Shown here piece by piece: positions 54,631 through 63,868 of a stretch of DNA of 64,000 nucleotides. This DNA is from CAZWCX01 sp964632945. Its GTDB lineage: Bacteria > Planctomycetota > MHYJ01 > WSZJ01 > CAZWCX01. Each line of letters begins with the position of its first letter. Positions within the stretch are counted from its first letter, which is position 1. The stretch is taken from assembly GCA_964632945.1 (NCBI GenBank), contig CAZWCX010000003.1, positions 62,001-126,000 of the forward strand, written 5' to 3'. Below the pieces are notes generated by a model, which saw only the letters and a list, made by a program, of their open reading frames with translations, searched no databases and had not been told where the DNA came from. Position numbers and translations under genes: made by a program.

Positions 54631-56286
54631 TCACAGGAGGAGATTCCCGTCCCAGGGCTTGCCCTCCTTGAACCGGATCTCGTCGTGAAGCCGCCAGGGG
54701 GCGAAGATCAGCGGCATGGGCATGTCCCAGATGCGGCACGGCGCTGCGCTCGAACCCGACGCGGTGAGGATGGCGTTCACCGCGCGGCGCGCGGCCTCGT
54801 TCGCGGCTTCCATGCATGCCAGGTCGGTGTTCGTCTGCACGTAGTCGGACGCCAGGAACAGGTTGCCGATCCGCGAGGCCGCCGGGGGGCGCATCCGCCA
54901 CGAGTCGGGTTTGTTGATGAACAGCGGCTCCAGGTTCACGTCCTTTCGCGGGCGCCCGTCGTGCGGCAGGATGATGTCCGTGTCCAGAAACCAGGAGTGC
55001 AGCATGTCGTCGCGCAGCAGGGTCTTTCCCCCCACGTTGAGGCTCGCCTTCAGCTCCTCCCACACTTCGCGGGCGATTTCATCGCGGGTCTTGCAGTCCT
55101 TCGCGGCTACCTTCACGAAGGCGCCCGCGGCGTCCCAATCGGACACGTCTACCGAAAGGATGCCGCGGACCTTCCCGTCCCCGAAGCTCGCGGGCGGGTA
55201 GGCCGGCCAGAACTGCGGTTCCGAGATCGACGTGATCGCCCAGGGCGAGTCGACATAGAGCACGTGCCCGTGAATCACCTTCACGTCCTCGGTCAGGAAA
55301 AACTGGATGCCGTTCATCCAGCGCACGTTCGCGGCCAGGTACTTCACCGCCGCCAACCCCGGATCCGCCGTCTCCATCGGCGTCGTGATCAGCGGCGCCA
55401 GGGCCTCGATCGGGAGCGCCGAGACGTACCAATCCGCGGTCACGCGTCGCTCCGTTCCGTCCTCCCGGTTCCGCACGGTTACGCTCGCGATCGTTCCTCC
55501 GGTGCAGTCGACCGAGGTCACCTGCCACGGATGGTGGTACTTCACGCCGAGTCCCTGGAGATGCTGCACCCAGGGGTCGAGAAAGACGAAGCTGGTCGGG
55601 CCGTCGAGCACGCGGTCCGTGCTCGATCCGGGCTCGAACAGGCCGAAGAGCAGGCGGACCTGGATCTGTCCGATCGTGCGCGCGCTGCCCTCCTGGGCCC
55701 GCGCGGCCACGAGCGACCGCGACAACCCCTCCGCGAGGAATTTCTGGTAGGCGGGCGAGCGCGTGGCCGCGCCCACGAAGTCCCACCACGAGACCATCTC
55801 CAGCTCGGCGTAGCGGCGCGCATCGCAGCTGGTCATCACTTGCCACATCCGCTCGGCGAAGAACTCCGCTTCGCCGGGGCGCAGGTCGATGTGCGTGCCG
55901 AAGAGGTCCTTGAGAATCACCTTGAGGTCGGCCAGCGACTGCGGGAACCGCGACAGCGCGACGATGCCAGGCTTCCCGAACTGCGTCAGTTCCAGTCGCG
56001 TGGTTTGCGTCAAGTGATCGAACGCCGTCCGCCCCGCTCCCGAGGGGATTCGCTTCATGGTGTCGGGCAGGTGCACGTAAAACGACGGGAAGAAGCGGAA
56101 CCCGTGCTCGCCCGGCAGATTCGGCCGCCCGTCCGTCCCGGAGTCCGGCACCGGCAGGGTCCGCGACTTGCCGCCCGGGATCTTTTTGAGCTCGAAGACC
56201 TCGACGTCGTATCCGCGCTCCGCCAGTTCGTGTGCCGCGCTCAGCCCGCCGATCCCGCCGCCCAGGACCACCACGCGATTCTTCAT
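54631..56286 (-). CDS. FAD-dependent phytoene-desaturase/hydroxysqualene-dehydroxylase-like oxidoreductase
   Basis: 551 residues, with GGGGAGG before the ATG at 56286. The FAD site GGGIGGLSAAHELAERG (9-25) and EHGFRFFPSFYVHLPDTMKRIP (about 60-81 region) mark the amine-oxidase-fold family that includes phytoene desaturase and hydroxysqualene dehydroxylase HpnE. It has the family's usual length. The substrate is probably an isoprenoid or other lipid. It is the second gene of a two-gene operon behind a CrtC/AttH-like gene (23 bases between), a partner type linked to carotenoid modification. The enzyme class is likely; the substrate is inferred only. Confidence 0.85.
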   Translation of the reverse strand: MKNRVVVLGGGIGGLSAAHELAERGYDVEVFELKKIPGGKSRTLPVPDSGTDGRPNLPGEHGFRFFPSFYVHLPDTMKRIPSGAGRTAFDHLTQTTRLELTQFGKPGIVALSRFPQSLADLKVILKDLFGTHIDLRPGEAEFFAERMWQVMTSCDARRYAELEMVSWWDFVGAATRSPAYQKFLAEGLSRSLVAARAQEGSARTIGQIQVRLLFGLFEPGSSTDRVLDGPTSFVFLDPWVQHLQGLGVKYHHPWQVTSVDCTGGTIASVTVRNREDGTERRVTADWYVSALPIEALAPLITTPMETADPGLAAVKYLAANVRWMNGIQFFLTEDVKVIHGHVLYVDSPWAITSISEPQFWPAYPPASFGDGKVRGILSVDVSDWDAAGAFVKVAAKDCKTRDEIAREVWEELKASLNVGGKTLLRDDMLHSWFLDTDIILPHDGRPRKDVNLEPLFINKPDSWRMRPPAASRIGNLFLASDYVQTNTDLACMEAANEAARRAVNAILTASGSSAAPCRIWDMPMPLIFAPWRLHDEIRFKEGKPWDGNLLL

Positions 56287-56309
56287 CGTCGGCCTCCCCG
56301 TTCCGTACA

Positions 56310-57377
56310 TCAGATCCAGAGCGACGTGTATTCGCAGAACCCGGTGTCGTCCACCTGGGCGAGGGTCTGCCAGTCGCTCCCATTCTTGCGCGACAGGCTG
56401 CCCGAGAACTTCGCCTTCTGCTCGAAGACGATGACGGGGTACTTCCAGATCGCGGCGGTGTCCTGCACTTTCCACGCCAATTCGACCCGGTACTCGCCGC
56501 TGGGGTCGACCGCCGAGAAGGTCATCGACTTCGGGTACTTCCAGAACAGTTCCCAGGGCTCCCAGTCGTCCTGAGTGATCTTGAAGTTCTGTTCGGGGAT
56601 GATCAGCCGGACGTCCTTCCAGCGGAAGTACGCATCCGAGAGCTGGAAGGCGGCATGGAACCCGAGGTCGAAAGAAATTTCCCGGTCCGGGTTGGACACG
56701 TAGGCCCAGCTCCAGGTCTTGGCGTACTCGTGCCACATTCCCCAGTCGTGGTCGTGGTATCCCGTGGCGTTCCTGAGGGTGTACGTCTTTCCCTGCCAGC
56801 GCACGGTGCCGCTCACGCTCGCGCAGGGCATGTAGACCAGCCAGCTCGAGATCTCCCAGGGTTCGTCGTGTCCATGGACGTCGTTCGCCAGCCATTGCGG
56901 CTCGTCGCGGCGCGTGTAGGTAAGGTCGAGCGCGATGCTCCCGTCCCGGGTCGTGGAGATCACGCGGTAGGTCGATGCGTCCACGACTTCGATCCTGCTC
57001 GCGCCCAGCCGGATATCGGCCTTTTCGTAGGAGGGTGCGAACGACGCCAGGCGGTCGTATTCGACTACGGGTGTGGTGGAGGCGGCGCCGGGGGCGAAGA
57101 CGGCGGCGGTCAGGCTAGCGGCCCCGAGGTCATACTGGTTGCCGGGATTGAAGACGGCGATGGTGCAGATTCCGCCGAGGTCCTGCGCCGGGTCGTGGAA
57201 GTTGAAGTACCACCACTCCGTGTACCAGAAGGCGCCGGGCGAGGATGCGTAGTCCCGAAAATGAAAGGCGTCGTCCTTGAGCGTGATCGGGCCGGCGGGT
57301 CTGGGCGGGGGGTAATACGGCGTCGGCGGGGTTTCCCTTCGCGCGTGCAGCATGCGTCGGACGAACAGCGGATCCAT
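56310..57377 (-). CDS. CrtC/AttH-like lipocalin-fold protein
   Basis: I chose the ATG at 57377 (GGAGGG upstream), giving 355 residues. The CrtC/AttH family marks are present: EWWYF near 54-58, a WLVYMPCASVSGTVRW strand and GYHDHDWGMWHE (about 205-216). In that fold two lipocalin-like halves bind a hydrophobic ligand. CrtC hydrates carotenoid double bonds, and AttH relatives have unknown lipid roles. There is no signal peptide. Its operon partner is an FAD oxidoreductase of the phytoene-desaturase type, so a joint role in isoprenoid or lipid modification is plausible. It is divergent from the cyclic-nucleotide kinase. Confidence 0.8.
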   Translation of the reverse strand: MDPLFVRRMLHARRETPPTPYYPPPRPAGPITLKDDAFHFRDYASSPGAFWYTEWWYFNFHDPAQDLGGICTIAVFNPGNQYDLGAASLTAAVFAPGAASTTPVVEYDRLASFAPSYEKADIRLGASRIEVVDASTYRVISTTRDGSIALDLTYTRRDEPQWLANDVHGHDEPWEISSWLVYMPCASVSGTVRWQGKTYTLRNATGYHDHDWGMWHEYAKTWSWAYVSNPDREISFDLGFHAAFQLSDAYFRWKDVRLIIPEQNFKITQDDWEPWELFWKYPKSMTFSAVDPSGEYRVELAWKVQDTAAIWKYPVIVFEQKAKFSGSLSRKNGSDWQTLAQVDDTGFCEYTSLWI

Positions 57378-57424
57378 GGGGTCCCTCCTTGCCAAGCTCG
57401 GTGCGCGGCGGGTCATGTGCCCAG

Positions 57425-57453
57425 ACGATAGTGTCGGTCGAAGTGTGACGCAA
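57425..57453 (-). promoter_or_regulatory. Promoter of the CrtC/AttH-FAD operon
   Basis: On the minus strand: TTGCGT (57453-57448), a 17-base spacer and TATCGT (57430-57425). The leader is about 40 bases. The divergent kinase promoter starts only 34 bases away, so both could be controlled by one bound protein. Confidence 0.5.
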
Positions 57454-57486
57454 GGGATTCTGTTGTTCGTGCGTCCCGAGGGAATC

Positions 57487-57495
57487 TGCTATACT
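57487..57495 (+). promoter_or_regulatory. Extended -10 promoter of the cyclic-nucleotide kinase
   Basis: TGCTATACT (57487-57495) is an extended -10 box (TGn then TATACT). No good -35 box is seen. Transcription from about 57502 leaves a 36-base leader before the ATG at 57538, which supports that start. Confidence 0.5.
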
Positions 57496-57537
57496 CCCGA
57501 TCAAGGCACCCGCCGATTTGCCGAAGACGGGGGGGGC

Positions 57538-59589
57538 ATGTCCTGGACCTTTGTATGTTCCGAGGGTCACTGGCGATCCGTCGTCGGTGGTGCCGCGGCG
57601 TCCGAGGCGCTGACGCGGCGCAGCTGTGCAGACTGCACGGCGGCCGGGGAGTGGATCCGTATTCCACCCGGTTATGAGGTGGGACGGGTGCTCGGGCGCG
57701 GCGGGATGGGGGTCGTGTTCCAGGCCCGACAGCTCGCGCAAGAACGCCCCGTCGCGCTCAAGCTCCTTCACCCCTCCCGCCTCGGGGACCGGACCCTTCA
57801 GCAGCGGTTCTTTGCGGAGGCCGATGCGCTGTCGCGGGTCGACCACGCCAATGTCGTGCGCCTGCTGGACGTCGGCCGCGACAGCGAGTACCCGTACCTG
57901 GCCATGGAATACGTGGAAGGGCCGACCCTGGCCGCCTGGCTGCAGGATCATCATCCCACGCAGGCCCAGGCGATCTCGATCGTCGCCGCGCTGGCGCACG
58001 CCATGAATCACGTGCACTCCCGCGGGATCCTCCACCGCGACCTCAAGCCCGCCAACATCCTGTACGAGCCTTGTCGGCTCCTCAAGATCACGGACTTCGG
58101 CCTCGCCAAGTTCCTGGACAGCGACCAGACGATCACCGCGTCCGGTCACATCCTCGGCACGCCGGTCTACATGTCGCCCGAGCAGGTCCAGGGGGATCGC
58201 GCGTCGATCGGACCCGGGACGGACATCTACGCCCTCGGGGTTCTGCTCTATCGCGTGTTGACCGGCCAGCTCCCGTTCAGCGGCGGCGCACACCTGAACC
58301 TCTTCTATCGCATCCTGTTCGAGCTTCCGACGCCCCCGTCCGCCCTGATGTCGGACCTGATGCCGGGGGTGGAGGAGGTGACACTTCGTTGTCTGGAGAA
58401 GTCGTCCAAGGACCGGTACCCCTGCGCGCAATTGCTCGCCGAGGACCTGGAGCGGGTCCTGGCCGGGAGCCCGACGGCCGCGCGGCCGCGGGAGCATGCC
58501 CGCGCGGAACTCCGCTGGGCGGTATTCGCGGATCCGGCCTCGGGAACGGCGGTACCGGGTCCGCTGCGGGACGTCTTGCCGCGCGCGCCGGCGGTGCCCC
58601 GGATCGACGCGGAGACCGCCAGCAAAGGCGCCGCGCCCGTGCCCGAAGCGCCGGGCGCGATCGCGCCCGCCGGGCGCGTCGATCCGTCGGAGCTCCCGTT
58701 GGACGCCCTGGAGATTCCGCTCTTCGCCGGCCTCGAGCGCCCCAAGGTGGATGCGCTGCTCTCTTCCGGCGCGCGACGAACCCTGGCGGCCGGGGAGGTC
58801 TTGTTTCGGGAGGGGGACGCCGCGAACGGTCTCTGCGTCGTCCTCGCCGGGATGATTGAGATCCACCGCGACGGGCCGGCGGGCAGCGCGCGGCTGGCGG
58901 TCATCGAGCCGGGCGAGATCTTCGGAGAACTCGGCCTGCTGTCCTACGCGGGACTCCGAACCGCGTCCGCGCGGGCGCTCGTGCGCACGGTGCTCCTCCA
59001 CCTGCCGGGAAACCCGATCGAACTGATTCGTCGGTTCGCCGACTCCGCGACGACGCTGCGCCTGCTGCAGAACCTGATGCGGCTGCTTCGCGACCGGGTG
59101 GTCAATCAGGACCGGATGCGCCTGGTCGATCAGGCGGGGGGCGCCCCGCGGGTGAGTTTCCGCGGTCGGGGGCTCGACGCCGAGGCGGCGATGCGCGGGC
59201 TCAATCGGGAACTCGAGAGCGCCTTTGCCGGCCACCTCCGGGAGCCGGGGACGTTCGTCGCGGGAGACTACCTGTTCCACCAGGGAGATCCCGCGGATGG
59301 TTTCTACTACCTGTACCACGGCGAGGTCGAGGCGGTGGACGAACGATCCGCGGCGACGCCGACGTCGCTGGCGACCCTTCATCCCCCCTGCACGGTGGGA
59401 GAAATCGGCTTCTTCTCGGGCGAGACCCGCTCGGTGGGGTTGCGCGCGGTCGGCGCCGGCGGGTACATTCGCTACTCGCTCCCCGCGTTCGAGGCGCTCG
59501 TCCGGAGCGAACCGGAGAAGGCGCTGTGCGTGCTCCTGGCCGGCGTGCAACTCGTGCTCCTGCTCATCCTTGAACGCGACGCGGGGTAG
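57538..59589 (+). CDS. Ser/Thr kinase with two C-terminal cyclic-nucleotide-binding domains
   Basis: I chose the ATG at 57538, since the extended -10 promoter lies inside longer frames. The product has 683 residues. A Cys/His zinc motif (C7, H11, C30, C33) opens the chain. The kinase domain (46-310) is complete: GRGGMG 53-58, Lys75, HRDLKPAN with HRD 166-168, DFG 186-188, SPEQ 213-216. A Pro/Ala linker leads to two CNB domains (about 393-490 and 570-660). Each keeps a phosphate-binding cassette: GELGLLSYAGLR with E464/R474, and GEIGFFSGETR with E622/R631, nine residues apart as in eukaryotic PKA. There is no membrane helix, so it is cytoplasmic. It ends three bases before an sAC-like cyclase gene. 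Likely role: a cAMP- or cGMP-controlled protein kinase in one chain. Confidence 0.92.
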   Translation: MSWTFVCSEGHWRSVVGGAAASEALTRRSCADCTAAGEWIRIPPGYEVGRVLGRGGMGVVFQARQLAQERPVALKLLHPSRLGDRTLQQRFFAEADALSRVDHANVVRLLDVGRDSEYPYLAMEYVEGPTLAAWLQDHHPTQAQAISIVAALAHAMNHVHSRGILHRDLKPANILYEPCRLLKITDFGLAKFLDSDQTITASGHILGTPVYMSPEQVQGDRASIGPGTDIYALGVLLYRVLTGQLPFSGGAHLNLFYRILFELPTPPSALMSDLMPGVEEVTLRCLEKSSKDRYPCAQLLAEDLERVLAGSPTAARPREHARAELRWAVFADPASGTAVPGPLRDVLPRAPAVPRIDAETASKGAAPVPEAPGAIAPAGRVDPSELPLDALEIPLFAGLERPKVDALLSSGARRTLAAGEVLFREGDAANGLCVVLAGMIEIHRDGPAGSARLAVIEPGEIFGELGLLSYAGLRTASARALVRTVLLHLPGNPIELIRRFADSATTLRLLQNLMRLLRDRVVNQDRMRLVDQAGGAPRVSFRGRGLDAEAAMRGLNRELESAFAGHLREPGTFVAGDYLFHQGDPADGFYYLYHGEVEAVDERSAATPTSLATLHPPCTVGEIGFFSGETRSVGLRAVGAGGYIRYSLPAFEALVRSEPEKALCVLLAGVQLVLLLILERDAG

Positions 59590-59592
59590 ACG

Positions 59593-62500
59593 ATGACGCC
59601 GTTCCTGGCGAGCTTCGTGCCCGACTGGGTGTTGCGCCGGCTGGAGACCGATCCGGCGCCGCCGCGTGCGCCGTGGGCCGAGCGGGTGGATGCGGCGGTG
59701 CTGTTCGCCGATCTCAGCGGCTTCACTCCGCTGGCCGAGCGGCTGGCAGCCTCCGGCACGGCGGGAGCGGAGCGGCTGGGGGAGATCCTCGATTCGCTGA
59801 CCACGCGTCAAGTCGCGTTGGTGTCGGCGCACGGCGGGGACGTCTTCGGATTCGCCGGCGACGCCGCGCTGGCCGTCTGGCCGTTGCCCGCGGAGGCGGG
59901 CGGGGAGGGATTGGGCCGGGGGGTGCGCCTGGCGGTCCAGTGCGGGAGCGCCATGCAGGATGCGGTGGCGGGGCTGGAGTCGCTCGCGGGGGCGCGGTTG
60001 CGGCTGCGGGTCGGCATCGGCGCGGGTCGGGTGCTCCTTGCGACGACGGGCGGCGCGGGCGCGCACTGCGAGGCCTACGTGGCCGGCGCGGCGTTGGTCG
60101 GCATGGCGGCGGCCGAACGGGTCGCGGCGCCTGGGGAGGTCGCCCTTTCGGCCCGGGCGGCGAGGCTCGCGGGCGCGGCGCTGGACTTGGGTCCGGCGGC
60201 GGACGGATGCATGCGCGTGACGTCGGTTCGGACGCGGGAACCGCTTCCGCTCGCGTCGCGATCCGTTCCGCCGGCCGAGGCGGTCGAGGCATTGCGCGCC
60301 TTCGTTCCCCACGCCGTCCTGGCGCGACTGGACGCCGGCCAAACCGAGTGGCTGGCGGAGTTTCGCCGGGTCCTCACCCTCTTCGTGAACGTGGACGGTA
60401 TCGATTACGAGGGGGAGGCCGCCCCGATTCGCGTGGCGGAGGCGGTTTCCGCCATGAGTGCCGTGGTCGCGCGGTTCGACGGGACGGTCCACCAGTTCAT
60501 CGTGGACGACAAGGGGTCCACCTTCCTGGCCGCCTGGGGGCTGCCCGGTCGGACCCACGAAGACGACGCGGCGCGCGCGGCCCAGGCCGCGCTCGACATT
60601 CGAGTTGCGCTCGCAGGTCTCGGCCTGTCGGGGTCGGCCGGTCTCACCTCCGGTCGGGTGTTCAGCGGCACGAAGGGGAGCGACGCGCGCCGGGTGTTCA
60701 CCATCGCGGGGGATGCGGTCAACCTGTCGGCGCGGCTGATGACGGCCGCCCACGGCGGGATCCTGGTCGACGCCCCCACCCGCGACGCCGCCGCGCGCCA
60801 GGTCGCCTTCGAGCCGATGGGGGCGATTCCGGTGAAAGGCAAGGAAGAGCCGGTGCCGGTCGCGCGTCCGCTGGGGCCGCACGGCGGCCGGGATGGGGCG
60901 GCGGCCGGCACGGGCGTTCGCGGAGCCGCGGACGGCGAGATGGTGGGGCGCACCGGCGAACGCGGTCTCGTCGCCGCCGAGTTGAAGTCCCTCGCCGACG
61001 GCGGGCCCGGCGGGCTGCTCGTCATCGAGGGCGAGCCCGGAATCGGAAAGTCGCGCCTGGCCCAGGAACTCGTTCGTCTCGCCGGCCTCCAGGGTGTGCG
61101 ATGCCTGGTCGGGGCGGGCGATGCGATCGAGCAGTCGACGCCGAACCATGCCTGGCGGGGGCTCTTCGGCCAGTTGCTCGAACTGGAAGGCGTGCCGGAG
61201 GCGGCGCGCGCCGCCCGGGTGCTGGCGAGATTCGAGGGCGATCCCGGGCTGGCGGCCTGGGCGCCGGTGCTCGGGTCGCTCGCCCCGATCGGCATTCCGG
61301 AAACCGCACAAACGCTCACGATGACCGACCAGGCGCGCGCGGATGCGCTCAGAGAGCTTCTGGTGCTGCTCGTCCGCGACCAGGCGGGCCGCCGGCCGAC
61401 CGCGCTCGTGCTCGAGGACGCCCACTGGCTGGATTCCTCCTCCTGGGCGCTCGCCCTGGCCGTGCGCCGGCGGGTTCACCCGCTTCTCCTCGTCCTGGTG
61501 ACCCGGCCGATCGAGTCCCCGCCGACGCTGGAAAGCCGGGTCCTGCTGGAAGACGCCGCCGCGCGTCGCCTGCGGTTGGAGGCCCTGACGCCGGCGGAAG
61601 CGGTCACGCTGGTGTGCCGGCGGCTCGGCGTGCCGTCGCTTCCGGGTCCCGTGTCCGAGATCATCCGGAGGAAGGCGGAGGGGCATCCGTTCTTCACCGA
61701 GGAATTGACCTATGCGCTGCGGGACTCCGGGGTGATCCGCGTCGAGAACGGGGCCTGCGTCCTGTCCCCGGACGCGGGCGACCTGGCGCGCATGCAGTTC
61801 CCGGACACGGTCGAAGGGGTGATCACGACGCGCATCGACCGGCTCGGCGCCAAGGAGCAGCTCACGCTCAAGGTCGCGAGCGTCGTCGGGCGCTCGTTCC
61901 CCTACCGCGCCCTCCACGCGGTGCACCCGGTCGCGGAAGACCGGCCGGAATTGCCCGGGCAACTCTTGCGACTGGGAAATGTCGGGCTCGTGTTGGAGGA
62001 GGCGCCGTTCCCGGATGCGTCGCATCTGTTCAAGCACGTGATCACCCAGGAGGTGGCGTACGAGCGGTTGCTGCACGCGCAGCGCCGCCAGCTCCACCGG
62101 GAGGTGGCGGGCTGGTACGAATCGGCATTTTCGTCGGATGCGTCGCCGTACTTTCCGGTGCTGGCGCACCACTGGACGCGGGCGGAGGACCCGGTCAAGG
62201 CCATGGACTATCTGGAGCGCGCCGGCGAACAGGCGCTGGCGGCTTCCGCAAACCGCGAGGCGGCCGGGTTCTTTTCGCGGGCGATCGAGATGGCCGATCG
62301 GGCAGCCCTCGCCCTCGACGGGGGAGGGGCGCGGGAGGCGCTCGAGCGTCGGCGCGCGCGGTGGGAGCGGCTGCAGGGAGACGCCTACCTGAAACTGGCC
62401 GAGTACGGCCGCACGCGCGAACACTTCGCGCGTTCGATGGCCCTCTGGCGGCATCCGTACCCGCGCTCCCGCTTTGCGCTGCTGCTGGCGCTCGCCGGGC

Positions 62501-63711
62501 AGGTCGTGCGCCAGGGACTGCACCTGCTGCTGCCCGCGGGGTGGGTCCGGGCGCGAAACGCGGCGGCGCGAGAGGCCGCGCAGGAAGTCTCGCTGATGCA
62601 CCAGCGCCAGGCGGAAATCTTCTACTTCGAACAATCGATGCTGCCGCTGCTTCACGCCACGTTCGCAAACCTCAATTTCGCGGAACGGGCGGGCACGTCG
62701 GCAGAGCTGACGCTGGCGTACGCCACCGTCGCGATCGTGGCCGGCCTGTCGGGGCTTCACCCGCTGGCGCGCCTCTACAGCGCGCGCGCGGTGTCTTGCG
62801 CCGAGACGGTGACGGAAAGTCGCGACCTTCCGGCGGTGGCGTATTCCTGGTTGCTGCGCGGCGTGTACATCTACAGCACGGGAGACTGGGCGGAGGGGGA
62901 GAAGTACTACCGCAAGTCGATGGCGCTCTTCGATCGCCTGGGCGACCGGTATCGCTGGGAAAATGCGAACACGTCGATCGGCTGGCAGGAATTGTTCCGC
63001 GGCCGGTTCGTCTCCGCGCGGCGGTACTTCCGGTCCTCGCTCGAGTCGGCGCAGCGGGACGGGACGGCGAAGATGCGCATGTGGGCGCTCGCCAGCGACC
63101 TGGCCGCGACGCTGCCGAGCGCGGTCCCCGACCCTTCCGTGGTGTGCGCGCTGGAGGAGGAATTGCGGCATCCGTTGGACAAGGGCGACCGGGTGTTCGG
63201 CCAGGGGATGCGGGCTGCCGCCTGGTGGGCGCTCGGCGAAGCGGGTCGGGCGGAAGAAGCGGCGGGGGATGCGGGGGCGCTGCTGTCGGGCACGCCGCCG
63301 TCGACCGCGTATTGCGCGCACGGAGTGTTCGGGGCCTTCGAGACTTTCCTCGCGCTTGCCGACCGGGCCCGTGCGGCGGGAGATGCGGCAGGGGAAAAGC
63401 GGTGCGAGCGGTGGGCGCGACAGGCGAGTCTGGTCCTGCGCGTCTTGGCCTTCCAGAATCCGATCGTGGCGCCGCGTTCGCTGCTCGTTCGCGGGCGGTT
63501 GGCCGTCCGTTTCGGGCGCCCGTCGCGCGCCCTCCGGTTGTGGCGGCGGGCCCTGGGGCAGGCGGAACGGATGGGCCTGGTCCTGGACGAGGCCCTCGCG
63601 GCGGCCGGGATCGCGCGGCACGGCGCCGGGCCCGAGGCCCGAACGGCCGGGGAGCGCGCGGAGGCCCGCGCACGCGAGTTGGCCCTCCGGGTTCCGGCGT
63701 TTCCGGCGTGA
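59593..63711 (+). CDS. Soluble adenylyl cyclase-like protein: two cyclase domains, ATPase, TPR
   Basis: 1372 residues, ATG three bases after the kinase stop. C1 (about 32-155) has metal-binding FADLSGFT (D40) and GGDVFGFAGDAALAVW (D90). The Lys that contacts adenine in mammalian sAC is Gly87 here. C2 (about 258-385) has FVNVDGID and DDKGSTFLAAWGLPG...HEDDAARAA, with T370, N377 and R381 at the positions of sAC T405, N412, R416. An ATPase domain (about 450-740) has Walker A GEPGIGKS (480-487) and Walker B LVLEDAHW (about 605-612). About 500 residues of TPR-like helices end the chain. The order C1-C2-NTPase-TPR is that of ADCY10. It should make cyclic nucleotide, with C1/C2 forming one site, and probably serves the kinase next door. 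Confidence 0.9.
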   Translation: MTPFLASFVPDWVLRRLETDPAPPRAPWAERVDAAVLFADLSGFTPLAERLAASGTAGAERLGEILDSLTTRQVALVSAHGGDVFGFAGDAALAVWPLPAEAGGEGLGRGVRLAVQCGSAMQDAVAGLESLAGARLRLRVGIGAGRVLLATTGGAGAHCEAYVAGAALVGMAAAERVAAPGEVALSARAARLAGAALDLGPAADGCMRVTSVRTREPLPLASRSVPPAEAVEALRAFVPHAVLARLDAGQTEWLAEFRRVLTLFVNVDGIDYEGEAAPIRVAEAVSAMSAVVARFDGTVHQFIVDDKGSTFLAAWGLPGRTHEDDAARAAQAALDIRVALAGLGLSGSAGLTSGRVFSGTKGSDARRVFTIAGDAVNLSARLMTAAHGGILVDAPTRDAAARQVAFEPMGAIPVKGKEEPVPVARPLGPHGGRDGAAAGTGVRGAADGEMVGRTGERGLVAAELKSLADGGPGGLLVIEGEPGIGKSRLAQELVRLAGLQGVRCLVGAGDAIEQSTPNHAWRGLFGQLLELEGVPEAARAARVLARFEGDPGLAAWAPVLGSLAPIGIPETAQTLTMTDQARADALRELLVLLVRDQAGRRPTALVLEDAHWLDSSSWALALAVRRRVHPLLLVLVTRPIESPPTLESRVLLEDAAARRLRLEALTPAEAVTLVCRRLGVPSLPGPVSEIIRRKAEGHPFFTEELTYALRDSGVIRVENGACVLSPDAGDLARMQFPDTVEGVITTRIDRLGAKEQLTLKVASVVGRSFPYRALHAVHPVAEDRPELPGQLLRLGNVGLVLEEAPFPDASHLFKHVITQEVAYERLLHAQRRQLHREVAGWYESAFSSDASPYFPVLAHHWTRAEDPVKAMDYLERAGEQALAASANREAAGFFSRAIEMADRAALALDGGGAREALERRRARWERLQGDAYLKLAEYGRTREHFARSMALWRHPYPRSRFALLLALAGQVVRQGLHLLLPAGWVRARNAAAREAAQEVSLMHQRQAEIFYFEQSMLPLLHATFANLNFAERAGTSAELTLAYATVAIVAGLSGLHPLARLYSARAVSCAETVTESRDLPAVAYSWLLRGVYIYSTGDWAEGEKYYRKSMALFDRLGDRYRWENANTSIGWQELFRGRFVSARRYFRSSLESAQRDGTAKMRMWALASDLAATLPSAVPDPSVVCALEEELRHPLDKGDRVFGQGMRAAAWWALGEAGRAEEAAGDAGALLSGTPPSTAYCAHGVFGAFETFLALADRARAAGDAAGEKRCERWARQASLVLRVLAFQNPIVAPRSLLVRGRLAVRFGRPSRALRLWRRALGQAERMGLVLDEALAAAGIARHGAGPEARTAGERAEARARELALRVPAFPA

Positions 63712-63800
63712 GGAACCCGGGCCGGCGGCCGCACCGGGCTTTCCACCCCATCCCGTCCCCGATCTCCGGCGCGCGGCGCTCGCTCCCCCGAGACAAGGGC

Positions 63801-63829
63801 TTGCGCCCTCCCGCCATCCCCCGTAGACT
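63801..63829 (+). promoter_or_regulatory. Promoter of the last gene
   Basis: TTGCGC (63801-63806), a 17-base spacer and TAGACT (63824-63829). A 7-bp hairpin (63833-63850) follows at about the start of transcription. Confidence 0.5.
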
Positions 63830-63832
63830 GAA

Positions 63833-63850
63833 GGAATCGCGCACGATTCC
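63833..63850. promoter_or_regulatory. Hairpin or operator downstream of the promoter
   Basis: GGAATCG (63833-63839), a CGCA loop and CGATTCC (63844-63850) form a perfect 7-bp inverted repeat, followed by ATTCTT. It could be an operator for the last gene or a weak terminator for the cyclase gene. Confidence 0.35.
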
Positions 63851-63868
63851 ATTCTTCCGGGGGCAGCC

